A DNA stretch of 64,000 nt from Monosporascus cannonballus (Eukaryota > Ascomycota > Sordariomycetes > Xylariales), in NCBI GenBank assembly GCA_004154925.1, contig QJNS01000123.1, positions 1-64,000 on the forward strand, read 5' to 3'. Of this stretch, positions 45,832-58,850 are shown in pieces. A program made the translations under genes and the position numbers. Within the stretch, counting starts at the first letter, position 1. Each line of letters starts with the position of its first letter. Under the pieces are notes generated by a model that saw only the letters and a list, made by a program, of their open reading frames with translations, made no database searches and was not told the origin of the DNA.

Positions 45832-48800
45832 TATTTGGGAGGTGATTTGGACCTGTAGTATAGAGGATTAGAGGGTACTGAGTCTAGACGGAGCAACGAT
45901 AGACATACTGCGAAACCCTATTTGGGCTTCTTGTAATCCGCTACTCTTATATACATCCCCAATAATAGAGTGCGATAATTGTCGCAAAGGTGTTTAATCG
46001 TTTTGCGATAAATCGGGGTTCCTATCTATCTTCACCCCCCTCCGTTCCCTCCCCTACCCGTCCTCAACCTAAGAAACTTAGGCTTACGGCAATTTCCATA
46101 TACTCCCTTGGCCTCAACTGTCTGCACGGGTTATGCTTCGACTACAAGCACCAAAGAGTGATCGCCTCTTTGGTCACTCTATCCTTGAGTAATAGCCAGG
46201 GACAACATCTGCCGGACTACCTATATCTACTCGAACTCCCCTGACCACCGCAAAATTGAAATGTTGCTGTGGACTCCCGGATCACGATACCTGCTATGGG
46301 TAATCATTAAGCTCTTGTCCTACAATTCGGTCATCCTTGAGTCATCAATTGCGCCTATAGGGCCCGCTGAATCGAAGATCAAACCGCTGTGTCTGGATAT
46401 GTCCTTTTTGACAGAGAGCGATTTCGAAGCTCTCGAGTAGGTATTGCAAGCGGGTTTACTCCTATCTAGTATATTATCCCAAGTTTTTATAATATGTGTG
46501 CGTTTAATGCCTATTGATCCATGCTGGCTTCAGAGTCCTCGTTAGTGATAAAGCTGTGCTTTAAAGGCTGCTATATCCCTGTCATGGGTCATATTCACCT
46601 CTTTACCTCGCGAACAAAGAGCCTACCATAAGAGAATGTGATGGGATGCTTCGACAACTTAGTTGAGTAGCTTGGAATAACGTACGAACTTCGGGGAAAA
46701 GCGCAGGCTTGCATTGAATACTCGGCAAAGACCCCGAAGAACGTACGCAGCCTGCGAAGGTACATAGGGCGAGGAGAGAAGTCAGGCGCACATGCAACGA
46801 TAAGTGTGAGGGATGAACATGCTTCTAACTGTGAGGGTGAGGCAGAGGTAATACATAGCCTACACTGTAATAAGGAACGAATTAGTGGAATTAATCATTG
46901 TGCCTATTCTCGTTGGGCTACCTAGGCTCGCATTACGCATCTAATACTAGGCTACAGTGACTGGAGAACGCCCTGTTAAAACGGTTAGTACCACCTTCAT
47001 ATCTTGCATTATTAGGGAGTTCACTTGCCTTGTATAACCTCAAGAATGACATATCAAGGATAAAAGTGTGACGATTAAGGGCCTAACTAAGTCGGCAGAA
47101 CCTCTTCGAATGGAAAGCTGGACATGGCTTCTATGATACAGTTGTACCTCATTAGGTTGACCTCTATTCCTGATCTTCAGAGACAGATTTTTCAACTATA
47201 TTCGTTGTTATTCTCCGGGCAATTATCTCTTAGACTCGATTTAGGTAAATGGCTTTGCTCTTATGTTATTGGATGATCCATAAAGCATAGAAGGAGTAGG
47301 GGCTACCTGGGGATCCTTTATCGCATAGGTATCATTAGATAGGTGGCCGCGTTTGAAGGTGATGTCTCCAATATTGGCGAATATAACCTTTCTATTCGTT
47401 ATAGCTATTACTTAGAGGTCGTGACTATATATCCTTGCCTGTTCACTTATTGAATACTGTTCTATCTTGACCAGTGATGCTATATACGACTCCTGCGGGT
47501 AACCAAGGCTAGTCTAGTTCAAAGCCAGGGACCGAGTATTAATTTCAGGTTATCGTGGTCATATTCACATTCATATAACGAGGATATAGCGCAGTCTAGG
47601 AATTCGGAGTTGTTCAACTCCGGAAAAGTGGGTCTATCCCTATTCGAGGTGGCGAAGATGGCAAAAGAATTCGTAAGACTTCCAAAAGTCTTCCAAAGTC
47701 TTCCAAAAGCTTTCCATTTGATTAATAATGGAAAATACTGATTAATAATGGAATGATAAAGCTTAATAAGCCATTCTTCACATATATATATAGCCCTGAA
47801 TTTCCCCAGCTGTTGTTGGGCTTCCATAGCTTCAATATAGTGAATTCTATCTTCTGCGACACACCTTGAGTCTCCCCTGAACGTTTTCCCATAAAAATCT
47901 TTGCAGGGTAGCCTCACCTTCTGTCTCAAATCTTAGACGCAGGGACAGTACCATTCAGTACAGTCGACCCTGTTAAGAGGAGGTACCATTCAACTGATAC
48001 TGTTAGTGAGGCTACCGAAAATCTAGGTAGGTTGGTATTTCGTGGTCAGCACCTGCCCCATAATACTAAGTGTACCGTTGGGAGGCGATAACTGTCTGCG
48101 TTATGGCCTCTATTTACGAGATGTAGCACATGACCGAGTCTGCAGTTTAGATAGGTCATAAAATAGCACCTGTTTGTTATTAAAACCCGCAGATTACATA
48201 TTTGTACTGGCCCGGTTGCTATTTAACTATATCCGGGGAGGTACCACCCGCCTCGCAACGTTAAGTATAATAGCAGGAAGGTGACTTGTTGCCTGCTATT
48301 TCATCTTTATCTTTAATGTGATAACATTTACTTACGTCTAACTACACAGCCATGTAAGTATGGATGTGCTAAAAACACATTTTTCTCATATAATACACTC
48401 TATTCGCTGAGTTGCTATTTAGTGAATATGTTACACTGTTACCCAACACTGACTTGGACCATCAAACACGTTATCTAGGGGCCTTGCTCGCTTTGTATGT
48501 TCTCCGAGGTTACAAAATGTTAGTAAGTATCTTGTACATATCGGCAACCAATATAATGTTCAAAGAGCTTTGATTAATGGCCCTAGGCTGGCAGGAACAA
48601 AGGGGTTAATAGCGTATATCAGCAACGACAACGCACTATATAGCTACTCTCACAGATGTCCCACCTAGATTGCACCCATACCCAAGAAATCCCAACCCAT
48701 CTGCTCACAGTAAAAGAACGACCTGGTTAAGAATTGCACGAAGCATCATACATTTTATATGACGCAGCGACTAAGGAATAGTTACGAATGAACATTATCT

Positions 48801-49485
48801 GACAAAGCTTTATGCGTATTGGACATGGCAGTACCAGGAGGCGTTCAGATATTGTCTTAGGGGGCAGCACTTGCCTTGCATCATTTCCCTAAATTGCCCG
48901 GTAGCCACAGCCGTCTATTATGCGTAATCTCACAATCGCGCCTGGGACGGAGGCCTAGCAGGCTTACAGATTTCCCCGGCAGTACAGGCCGGCACTGACC
49001 ACTTTTACTTAAGGATAGAAAGTGCTGAACTCTGTAATAAGCGCAGCCTTTACTGGACTGTATGGAGGACATAACGTGAACTGCCTTATGGAGCTACTAC
49101 ATCTTCGGACGCGACTTGTTAGATGGGCCTTTATGTATAGAAGCAATTCCTAGAGTAACAAGCCCTTATGGCCTAACGGAACTCTTGAACTGCCACTTAC
49201 CAGCAGTTTCCCGGCCCTAAATATGTCCCACAACCACAAGCGTCTATTACATCAAGTACTTGAAAGCGAATATTACATAACAAAGTGCTCAGGGGCCTGC
49301 ATGACGAATTATCTTAATCGACGTCATGCAATTATGGCCTCCCTTCTGTGGCCTTTCACATCATAATCACTTTAAGTGCGGTATCCTGCGTTTGTAACTT
49401 CTCCGGCCCCTTAAAGCGGAGCTCCGGTCCGGGTATAAGTGGAGTCCGGCCCTTAACGGCCCCGTGGCTCTGGGATATACTTACC
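45832..49485. other. Long gene-poor stretch
   Basis: About 3.65 kb with no recognised gene. A candidate at 46603-46797 (minus, 64 residues) starts with a signal-like MHVRLTSLLALCTFAGCV, but nothing else supports it. A 136-codon ORF at 47519-47929 (minus) overlaps short direct repeats of CTTCCAAA (about 47667-47715) and has no domain. From about 46900 the sequence is moderately AT-rich and stop-rich, which could reflect old, weak RIP, but no transposon ends were found. Confidence 0.4.
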
Positions 49486-49870
49486 GTTACCCTAGCAGCG
49501 TATGACATTTTGCGGGTCCATCCTGTTACGACTGCCAAGGTTTTATGCTGTACTAACCGTTACCCCTATCGACTTCTGGCATTCCTATTAACGTTGTTAT
49601 CCCTAGCGGCGTCTGGTATTTCGATTGGTGTCATGACATTTTGCGGTTTGATATATCTATTACCTTGGCTACTTGTTCGGCAAGCTGGTTCTATTTCTTC
49701 TTATCTGGTTCTATCTTCTTCTTCCCTGTTCATCCACTTATCCATACCCACCCCCTATCGGGCGATGTTTACTCGCATCGGGACGCTACCCCTATCGGCG
49801 TTGTGCCATTTTGCGGGACCGTAAATCTTTCACCTTGGATACTTCCTCTGCATGTTGATTCTATTTCTTT
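49486..49870 (+). repeat. Degenerate tandem repeat upstream of the orphan gene
   Basis: The 10-mer CATTTTGCGG recurs at 49506, 49637 and 49807. The last two copies, 170 bp apart, share longer flanks (ACCTTGG.TACTT and TTCTATTTCTT about 30-55 bp downstream). Probably a decayed local duplication within the promoter or 5' leader. Confidence 0.6.
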
Positions 49871-49973
49871 TTACCCGGTTCATCATCATCCTCATCCATC
49901 ACCTCATCCACTCTCTCCCTCTTCTCACTCATTTACCCGCCCACTTCCATACATCCCCAGGCAATATATAACC

Positions 49974-52454
49974 ATGGCGTTGAATGATCTCCGGCCGGAC
50001 GTACCCGGAAGCGGGCCTCCGGCACCTTCTCGGGAGGTCTCGGGGGCCCAGGGAACAGGTATTTCTAACGCTTTGAAGACGACTTCAACCTCAACTCTCC
50101 ATAAACCATCTCGGAGTACTCGTCTACGTACTTTATCCCGAACAATCTTCTCTCCTTCACAGGAACGCAAGATGATCATCACGAGATCTAAAGCCCGTAT
50201 CGCGTCTGGATCTGCGGATGCAGCCCCCAAAGTCAACTATGGACCACAGCATCCAGCTGACGATTATCTATCCGGGGAGACTGACGAGGAATCAGAGAAT
50301 TCAGCGAGAGACACCATCCTTGTGAAGGCAGAACCTGGTGAATATAAGCAGTCAACTGAAGCTGTTCCTTCCTTCCACGGCAATCGTGCGCAAGGACAAC
50401 CTCAAAGCGCGGAGGCGTCGCAGGCCGGTTTTGGTCATTCACATCCGCCTCATGGCCCTTCAGCATTGCAAGGCAAGCCTTCAGGCCGGCTCGCGTCCGA
50501 TGCACCACTACAAAGCCAGCAGCAAGCAGGCACATCTTTGGGATCTCAGGGAATTCACGAACGTGATTTTGGATCCAACCAGGCGGCTGGTGAACAGGCG
50601 AATATCCAGTCCAAGGGTAATCGTAGCACTTACCTTCTTTCTGATCCCTTTGTCTTCCCAGGCAGTGGCCACAGTTCTAGCTATTCCTCGTTTGGTCTTC
50701 CCGCAGCAAAACAAGATGCAAACCCGACTGGCACGGCCAGTCGGGGACCTTTCGCCGGATCAGCAGCGGCTCAGACCCCGTTCCAGACTCAGAAGAAGAA
50801 ACATCAGTCTCGGATGAGAACAGGGAACAGACAAGGTTTCAAAGGAAAGAGCAAATCATCCATCCCCCAAAACCAGAACCAAAGCATGTAAACCCTTCCT
50901 TCCCAAACCTCAGCAGTTATCTCTAACCAGTCTACAGGTCAGGTCGTGTCTCCGTCTCATGGAGTGGCTTTGCTAGAAGGATACGGCCGTATCGACCGAG
51001 CTTCTAATCCTATGTCATCCGGATATGGAACACCTCAGCTTTACCAGCAGATGCGGAACCAGAACGTGCTCCAGAATCAGCAGCAGGCTCCGGGCTCACA
51101 GAAAGTTGGTGGTTGGTCTCCGCATTTGTTCTCAGCTCCAGCTCAGAGTCCCGGCTATACCAATACAACCACTGCGCCTCATACGGAACTGCCTTCTACG
51201 CCGCCGAAGGCCCCCTTCGGCCAAGGACACGACGATGGAATGTGGTCTCGCAAACAGTCACCTCCTACCCCGGCCCGTAACTTTGGCGACGTGACCCCCA
51301 CTCTGGCAAGCCCGTATCCCGACCTATCAACAGGAACACTTAACCGGGGGTATCACTCGGCTCATACCGGTCTCTCTCCACGTAACAAGGTCCCGGGACA
51401 GAGAGCACCGCAGGCTTTCACCAACGAGGATCTGTGGGGTGTCCCGTCGCCCCCGCCCTTACGTCAGGCTATGAACCATGGCTACGCCCAGAATATGGGA
51501 AGTTCTTACGGCAGCGCCTTCGATCGGCGGGACAGTGGATACAGGACGTTTGGCCAGGGAGCACACAGTTCCGTCGTCCACTCCCCTGAAGGAGGACGAC
51601 AGAGCAACGGCTTTTTTCAGAACCGTTATACCCAGCCACTGCAGCCCGACTCTTTCGCCAACAGTTACGGCAATCCAATGGCGGTAATGGCGTTCTGTGG
51701 GCTAGGCATATCTGGGAATCTGTCTCCGCGTCAGACACCTACGACGACCGGAATCCTGCCTCAAGGCTTCGGACCCCATGGGGACAACCCCTTCACCCCA
51801 GTCGCTAGAGACCCCACTACCGGACATCCCGTGTTATATAGAGAGCCGAATGGTGCCTATCGAGGTCCCCATGCCATCTCCAATGCCCCCGATGCCCACA
51901 TCAGAGACCTCAACGTCAAGGGCATGGCCGTGTTGGACTCAGACGCTTCTTCCATCGGTTCCTGCACTGAGGAGGCCAGTTCCACATCTCAGTCAGTCTC
52001 GGCTAATTCTACGTCATCAAGCGATGCAGGAGCTTCTTCCAATGCCTCTGGAGCCAGTAAGCCCGTCCCTTCTATCTACAAACCTAGAGTCGTGTCTCGC
52101 ATCAAGGCTATTGTGGAGGGTGCGAGGGAACAGCCGCCGCGATACCACGAACGCGTGATGCAGCTGTCATTGGCGTACGAACTCGACAAGGTGGGCATCA
52201 AGGGCCCATACATGATCGACGAAGAATGGCTGGTGGAAATGGACACCTCTAGGCCGGAGCACGCGTGCAGCAAAAAGCTCGCCCGGTGGCAAGAGGACGG
52301 ACCGTTTGGGCCAGGCTGGTATAACGACGGGAAGAGAATCGACGACACGAAGGTTGGCTACTACAACGTGGCAAAGGCTCTCGAGAAACAGAAGGTCAAT
52401 GCTGCCGAAGAGCGAATTCGCAGTGACTCCTCGAGAAGTGGAGCTAGCTCGTAA
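49974..52454 (+). CDS. Large low-complexity orphan protein
   Basis: Two exons, most likely 49974-50835 and 50938-52454, about 792 residues. The ATG is in good context (taaccATGgcg), although the frame is open further upstream. The acceptor CTACAG follows a strong CTCTAAC branch site; the only phase-compatible donor I found is the weak GTTTCA. The protein is rich in Ser, Gln, Pro and Gly (TPQLYQQMRNQNVLQNQQQ), with a basic KKKHQSRMRTGNRQGFKGKS stretch just before the intron. Only the C-terminal 130 residues look folded (RVVSRIKAIVEGAREQ, KGPYMIDEEWLVEMD, ARWQEDGPFGPGWYNDGKRI). The composition is typical of fungal regulatory or RNA-binding scaffolds, but that is inference; no family was recognised. 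Confidence 0.72.
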
Positions 52455-54065
52455 CTGCCTTCACACCGGCAAATGGGCTGAAACTGAACTGGTGACATGG
52501 GCGTACCAGCGTAACGTCGCCCCAGTTATCATATTTCGTGATATCTCAGCCCGACGTTCTGGAGATGGGCGAAGAACTTGCGGAACCATCAAAAACAATA
52601 ATTTGTACATTCCCACGTAGGACTCATCGACCATTTGCGCGCGAGGCCCTCTGGAATCAATCGACCGCAAAACCACACTTTGTAGTCTGTTCGGGGCATC
52701 TCGACTGAACCCCCCAGACAACCCGACAGGGAAAAAAAAAGAAAGAAGGAAAGAAAGGAGGAAGGAAGGAAAGGGAGAAAGAAAGAAAGAAAGAAAGAAA
52801 AAAAGAAAAAAAAAGAAAAGGAAAAGGAACTTGGGATCACTCCCCACATGGTAACAAGAGGTGCTATATCATCCGCCAGACAAAATGCTCTTGCTGTTTA
52901 CTGACAATAATTCACAGTGAATATTCCGGCACAAAGGCCTACTGATTTTCCACGAGATGCGGCAAACTTGAAGGCAATAGCTCTAGGGCTTTAAGATCAC
53001 CCATGCAGCAGAGCCTTAGACAGTTTCCCTTCTCCTATGATCGTACTGAATTTCTTTCCTTCGTTTTCAGCAACACTTTCTGCTCGTACGAAGAGCAGTA
53101 TCCCTCATCTTATGTGACGAACCGAGGCGCGATTAATCGGCTGGCCCAATGGCTCGCTCTCCTGTGGCTCTGACACCACGCTTCCGCGACCCTCCTTTTC
53201 GGGGTAAGTATAACCACAATATACACTTGAAACTGACACTAACTGAGGTGTGTACAGTGTCTTTCGCATTGATGTTCTGCTGTGATGGCACGGCATATCG
53301 TCGAATCAATACAGTAGTCGCCAACGTGGCTAAGCTGCAGGGAAATCGGGTTCTCCCTCTTCTCAGCTAGCCTTGAGGCTCGTTATCATAATGATGACCA
53401 GCTTGGACGGATGGATATCCTTCGGAAGACCGTCACGGCTAGCTACGTCCTATAGACATTACACTGAAATCGGCCGTTGCATTTGATTCCCAGGCCTTTC
53501 TTCCTCTGCAGTTTGCGTACTGAGGACCAGTTGAACCTAAAATTGGTATTGAAGTGTCGCATAAGACAGTTTGCAACGGCGGCGTTGGTATTTCGGTGCT
53601 GAATACGTCATTTGGTCATGGTTTCAGTTTTGCGTTCCGTTCGCATGGACGGACGCTTTCTTCTCCATTCAGGGTTCCTCACCATAGATAATGCGATTGA
53701 GTTTCGTACCACTGTGCTATTTGGCCTACCGGTAACTTCTGCAATGTCCTGTGGCAGGGATACTAGAACCGTGCATGCGTAAACGCTATGCTAATACAGG
53801 CGGATTTCAACAGCTGGTGGTGAAGGATCATGGCTTCGGGCATTAACAACATTCAGTGAACCACTGTACTGTGAAGTTATCAGGCACTGTTAGAAGTTCT
53901 GGGTCAGGTTTTCGGGAACCCAAGATAGAACGGCAAGCTAAGCAATAGTCTCTGTTCACTAATTTTGGGAGCTATAAACAGGAAAGCGTATGTACAGAGA
54001 GGTTCATGTACAGTTCGTAATATCATCAATGGTACTATAAACATCCGTCAGTCCGTCCGGCTATT
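52455..54065. other. Intergenic, with purine tract
   Basis: About 1.6 kb between two convergent genes. Apart from the purine run listed separately, only short ORFs without domains are present. Confidence 0.45.
52728..52829 (+). repeat. 102-base uninterrupted purine tract
   Basis: Only A and G, mostly imperfect GAAA/GGAA repeats. A low-complexity microsatellite about 270 bp after the orphan gene's stop; the long Phe/Ser ORFs read on the other strand are artefacts of it. Confidence 0.85.
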
Positions 54066-55413
54066 TCAGCCACGACGAAGCTTGAACGGACTGTCAACAT
54101 TTACTGGTATCGAGCAGTCAGCATCGACCTCCATTCGTACCATATAGGACGGGCCAAGGAAACTCACCAAGGCGTTGTACACAGTGCTCAGGAATCCCTC
54201 GTTCGTCCAGACCTGCGACATATCCCAGATCATGGCACCTCCGAAGCTGGAGAACTGCTTGCTGTACTCGAGCACGGCGGCGAGCTGGTCGGCGGGGACG
54301 TAGCCGGACCCAGCGGCGCCTGTGTTTCCGGGGGCGCCGACGAGGATCTTGACGTCGGGGTTCGCGCTCGTGGTCCTGGCCCACTCGTCCCAGGTCGCGA
54401 GGTTGTAACTGCTCTGGGTCACGGAGCCCGGCACGAACGACGCGACGCTGCAGTAGTTGTTGTAGAACTGGATCATGAGGAAGTCGAAGGGAATGGGCCC
54501 GTCGAGCAGGCTGGTCATGGCGTGGTCGGGGTACGGGCACTGCGGCGCCGCCGTCAGGTAGTACTTCCGGCTGGTGTCGGCGTCGATGTGCTCCTTGAGC
54601 CGCTGCGCGAACGGCAACAGGTTCGTGTTGACGGGCGACTCGATGTCCAAGTCGAAGCCGTCGACGACGGCGGAGCCGAAGGGGCGGTTCTCGTAGCTCG
54701 TATCGGGCCCGAAGAGGCCCCAAACAGTGTCGGCGCCGGCCCGCGCCGAGGCCTCGTCAGGGAACCCGGCCTCACTGTACGTCGCGCCCGCGAGGGAGAT
54801 GAGGATCGTCTTGCCATGCGTCTCCTGGCAGGTTTTGATATCCTCCCTGTTGGTTTCTACGTGTTAGTGGATGGCCCATAGATATTTGTACATAATGTGG
54901 TGTGCGGTACGGCGTGGCAGAGAGAGAGAGGAACGTACTCGATCTGGGGGCAGTCCAGGAGGCTGGTTCCGGCGAAGGCCGTGCAGTTATCCCCGGCGTT
55001 GGCGAAGTTGGTGCTAGGAGTGGCAATTCCATTCATGAATGCAATGGGAATGATCTGGAAGTGAGCCAGTTAATAAGAGGATACCACTTCCAGCATAATA
55101 GCCAGACTCACGTTGTGAGAAGTATCTGCATGGCAATTATTAGCGTGAAGTATTCGGGAAGGCACACCACAACGACTTACCGGCGCAGTAAGTGGCAAGC
55201 CTCTCCTGGGACTCGGCCGTTCCAGCGGAGTTCTGGCCTGGTTGACGGGGTTAGCTTGTGTCTCTGGACGTTGTTGCTCTCGGGTCACCGTCGCGACGTA
55301 CCCCAGTAGACGGCAACGTTGTTCGTGGCGCCGGCGTCGAATCCGGCGAGAATGGAGGGAACGAATGAAAAGATCGCGGTGGCAAAAGCCAAAGGCATCT
55401 TAAGGAAGGACAT
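54066..55413 (-). CDS. GH18 (class III type) chitinase, secreted
   Basis: Five exons, 55413-55302, 55237-55181, 55125-55112, 55054-54939 and 54846-54066, give 359 residues, usual for class III fungal/plant-type chitinases. Exon 3 is only 14 nt (DTSHN). The signal peptide is at about 1-23 (MPLAFATAIFSFVPSILAG). The catalytic motif is DGFDLDIE at 162-169, the family DxxDxDxE with Glu169 the proton donor. Other hallmarks are NNVAVYWGQNSAG, IPIAFMNG, the substrate-binding MIQFYNNYCS and the closing GAMIWDMSQ. The enzyme cleaves beta-1,4 GlcNAc chains in cell walls. No chitin-binding or GPI-anchor domain is seen. The last 15 residues vary in such proteins, so an additional 3' intron cannot be excluded. 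Confidence 0.92.
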
Positions 55414-58000
55414 GGTGAATGATGGACTATTTCGAACTGCCTGGCGCCTAGTAAGGGATAGACTGGTCTGGATGAGACTGGATAGAAGTACTACGGATTC
55501 ACTGGGAAGCGTGCGAGGGACCGTCAGTTTATATACTTCCCGTCTGCGGTCCGTCATCCTTTAACTTAACGCTACTTGGGGCATAATCTAAGATATAATA
55601 GAAGCATTTTGCGGCTTTGGCAACATAGGTCATGAAACATGTTGTTGCTTAAGCATGGCGCCTCCCTCATCTGAACAACCCAGATCATCCAAGAGGGAAT
55701 TTTCAAGTAGATCATTGTCAGCTTTAGCAACGCTTGCTGCCACTGAAGGTATCGGAACATATGCCGAGAGGCTTGCGGTGGCCACGTTGGTACATTCATG
55801 TTGATCAATGTTCTTAGATGGAAGCTCTGTTCTCACCTTCGAGTGTCCGCTCGAATTAAATGCTTACGCGCCGGTAAACTTCAACACAAGATAGTTAATG
55901 GTCTACAGAGACTCTCTGAGTTCTTGCCTAAGCTATCGTGGTCCGCCTGGAATAAGATGCCCACGACTTTTCCGGAGGCGACTCTTCTCTATTAGGAAGG
56001 CTGAATCAGCGCTGGCACATTCAGGGACAGGGAGAGGTACCGTGGTACACTGTGACACTTGCCTCGATCCATTCCTGGCATTCTGCCTGTCTGGGCGAAT
56101 GATAGTTTCAGTGGTAGGGCTACAAGGTTTTGCGCTCCTCTATGCCGGTATTTGCTGGGATGAACACGGGTGCAGTGCAGCACTGCACAGAATGATGTCG
56201 AATTCCCCAGCTTCCTATTTAGGATATTATGGCACAAATTGACCAATCAATTGAGACGGATTGCGGGTTGCACAACAACTCTAGTAATATTGCCCCGGCG
56301 TCCAGGGGCAGCTTGGTGATGGACTCGCCAGATCGAGTTTAAAGCGCATGCATGTTTCTCACTATCAGTGCTATTTTGGTCTTCCACTCACGCAGATTGC
56401 CTTCTTTAGACGTGCGGGATGATGTCGACCCTTTCGAGCTTTTATTCAGGTCTCCATTTTGTCTTGTGCTTTATACAGTGGCCTTGCTATTGAAATACAG
56501 CCACAGGAGCCTCTTACGTCTCTCACGGAACACTCACCTTGGCAAGTCAGGCTCGGCCACTCGAGGTAATAACGCCAATAAGGGGGTCATAAGAAGATCA
56601 AACCCGAAACCTCTATCGAATCTCAACAATACTAGTAGTTTCCGCCCGACCCAGCATCACGGATTCGCTCTGCGACGCCGCGGGGGACCCCTAGGACAAA
56701 ATGCAACTTCACGCCACCGCTGCTCTGGTAATCGCATTCCAAGCCTCATCGCCCGCCCCGAGCATACTGCAACGTTACCTACCTGCCCAACCAGGTTACC
56801 GCGGATTGGACTACCAGTACCAGCGCCCATCCAGATATAGAAACTGGCCCATTTTGAGAAGGCTATTCTCCCCCCGGTCGTCTCAGCACGACTGTCAGAC
56901 GTCATCTCGGAGCTGCCAAGCTGCGGCACCGAAAAAATCATCATGCCATGCTCGATGGATTACACGCGGCCCCTTCGAACTTAAATTTTGAGAACTTTCT
57001 TTAATACGTCTCAAGTCAGCCGTTCGGTATCCGACCCAGTTTATGTAGGGCTTCTGTAACTCTGTTAGTACCTAGGGCTGTGAGGTACGACATTCGTTTC
57101 ATCACCACTTTAGTAGTCTCCTTGGCCGTAGACGCGAAATGCCATACAGTGAAGCGTTAGTAAAGGAGGCCAAGGAGAGCAATCTTCCCAGGCCTCGAGA
57201 GTGAGCGTAGGACTAAATATGGCGGAAACGCAGGGACGTAATTAGAGCAAAGAGTTGCATCGGCTTCACTGGAATGGCCCGGTTAAATGCAGAAAAGTCT
57301 CATTACAAGAGGCAGAAATGTGATACTATTAAACTTAACACAGCCGACTGCCAAGAGAAAGAAGTCCTATATATGCAGATTATCGTCCACATAAGCCACG
57401 AGCAAGGTAAGCAAGCGGATCAGTACCTCGGGAGACCTCATTCATGTTGCGTCTTCGAGTCATTCGGAATCTAGACAGCAAGGCATGAATCTCTCCCACT
57501 CGGGTTCCAGCGGAGTAATGGCGAATAGAACAAGTAGCGAAGAATGTATGAAGCACCCCTCGAGGGACAGGTAAGGGCACAGTGCACACGGGGCCCATGG
57601 GAAGCTATCGCATGAAGACAACCCCGAGATAGATTAACTAGCATGCAACTTGCCACTACGTATACCACTGTGCCGATGATTCTTCTGTTGTTTCCTCCGT
57701 AACATCTCTCACTCATGAGTCGATCTATGCATAGCCACCGGTATTTGTCCCCATCCCCACCCCACAAAAAGGAAACGAAAAAGGAAATAGAACTTCAGTG
57801 TTCCGCTGCGTTCCAAAGTGGGACCAGCAAAGCGATGAGACTTGCCCCGCCACTCCGGGGCACTCCACCCGCAAAATCCCACCCAACAGTCCCGGCTGAG
57901 GTGCCACGTGCCGGACCAAGCGGTGTACGCACAGAGCCGAGTTCGATCTAGGCTCCGGCGTAGTACCGCAGACTACCACTCAAATCCACAATCAACGGGC
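55414..58000. other. Intergenic, no gene recognised
   Basis: About 2.6 kb. It includes the chitinase promoter (just above 55413). ORFs at 56352-56840, 56657-56991 and 57274-57474 have no domain and overlap on both strands. The 57840-57950 part is GC- and C-rich. No terminal repeats were found. Confidence 0.4.
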
Positions 58001-58850
58001 CTAGCACCTCGAGATATGCAGCTCAAATGGCACCGGTATGATGTCGTCGAAGTAATATAAGCACCTGTCAGCGCTGGCGGGCTCGCCGACGGCGAAGCTG
58101 ATCCTCTGGCTGGCAGGACACGAGAAGGTGGAGACGATGTAGCGGGTCCGGGGGCCGGCGTACGGGTAGTACGGGCCGGTGGAGACGGCGACGAGGGCGG
58201 GGGCGGAGGAGGCGTCGCGGTAGACGTCGACAATGGCGTATAGGTTGTAACGGGTGGTGTAGAACCGGTCACGAAAGGGGTGGCGTGGAGCGGGGGTGGC
58301 GGGTTGGCAGTCGTTGCCGGAGTGGACGCGGCTGGGGCAGCGCTGTGGTCGGTGAGGGTTGTGGGATGCCGTTGACGCAAGCTGGGCAGCGTGTAAATGT
58401 TGACCTGGTTGGCGTCGCCCATCACGCATTGCCGGAAGGTGGATTGTCCATTGTAGGACACGGCGCTATCGCGGCTGATTACGAAGCCGTGACTTGGCTG
58501 TTGGCCGACATCACACTGGGGGAGGAACGTAGGACCTAGGATGCCGAAAGGCGTTAATCACCCAGCCCAAGAATAGACTCTGTGGTCAGGGGAGGATGGG
58601 ATAGGGGCTCGCTTACGAGCCCATCAGCATCCTCTACCCTGTTGATCCACAAATGCATGCCTGTACCATGTGAATAGAGACGACGTCAGCCCGTTGCCAC
58701 CTCGACAGATTCCATTACCCAGCTGGCCGATAGGGAGAGAGACGCCTCCTCCGGTGACAAGGTGAAAGCCACAGCCAACATCGGCACGGACGGCGATGGC
58801 ATTGGCAAGTTTATTAAACGTTAAGACGACGGGAATGAGTGACGAAGCAT
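58001..58850 (-). pseudogene. Broken But2-like secreted protein gene
   Basis: Pieces in order on the reverse strand: ATG 58850 (MLRHS), then after an apparent 1-base shift a signal-like LIPVVLTF...ANAIAVRAD and CGFHLVTGGG; SLPIGQLGNGICRGG; VDQQGRGC followed by TGA (58624-58626) where a Trp-like residue would continue; an 81-nt intron with GTAAGC donor (58616) and CTAG acceptor (58536), branch site GATTAAC; then PTFLPQCDVGQQPSHGFVIS and VSYNGQSTFRQC...VNIYTLP; then a change of frame around 58300-58400; and finally TRYIVSTFSCPASQRISF...YYFDDIIPVPFELHI to the stop at 58001. The order resembles fungal secreted proteins ending in a But2-type C-terminal domain. Two frame changes plus a stop suggest a pseudogene, though an unseen intron could explain the second change. 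Confidence 0.55.

Noticed and set aside
46603..46797. 64-residue ORF with a signal-like start, possible small secreted effector
   Set aside because: Only the first 20 residues are suggestive; no other support in a gene-poor, stop-rich stretch.
52461..52849. Phe/Ser-rich reverse-strand ORFs
   Set aside because: They are translations of the 102-base purine tract, not genes.
54118..54817. Arg-rich ORFs overlapping the chitinase on the same and opposite strand
   Set aside because: Shadow frames; only one frame carries the GH18 motifs and joins the upstream exons.
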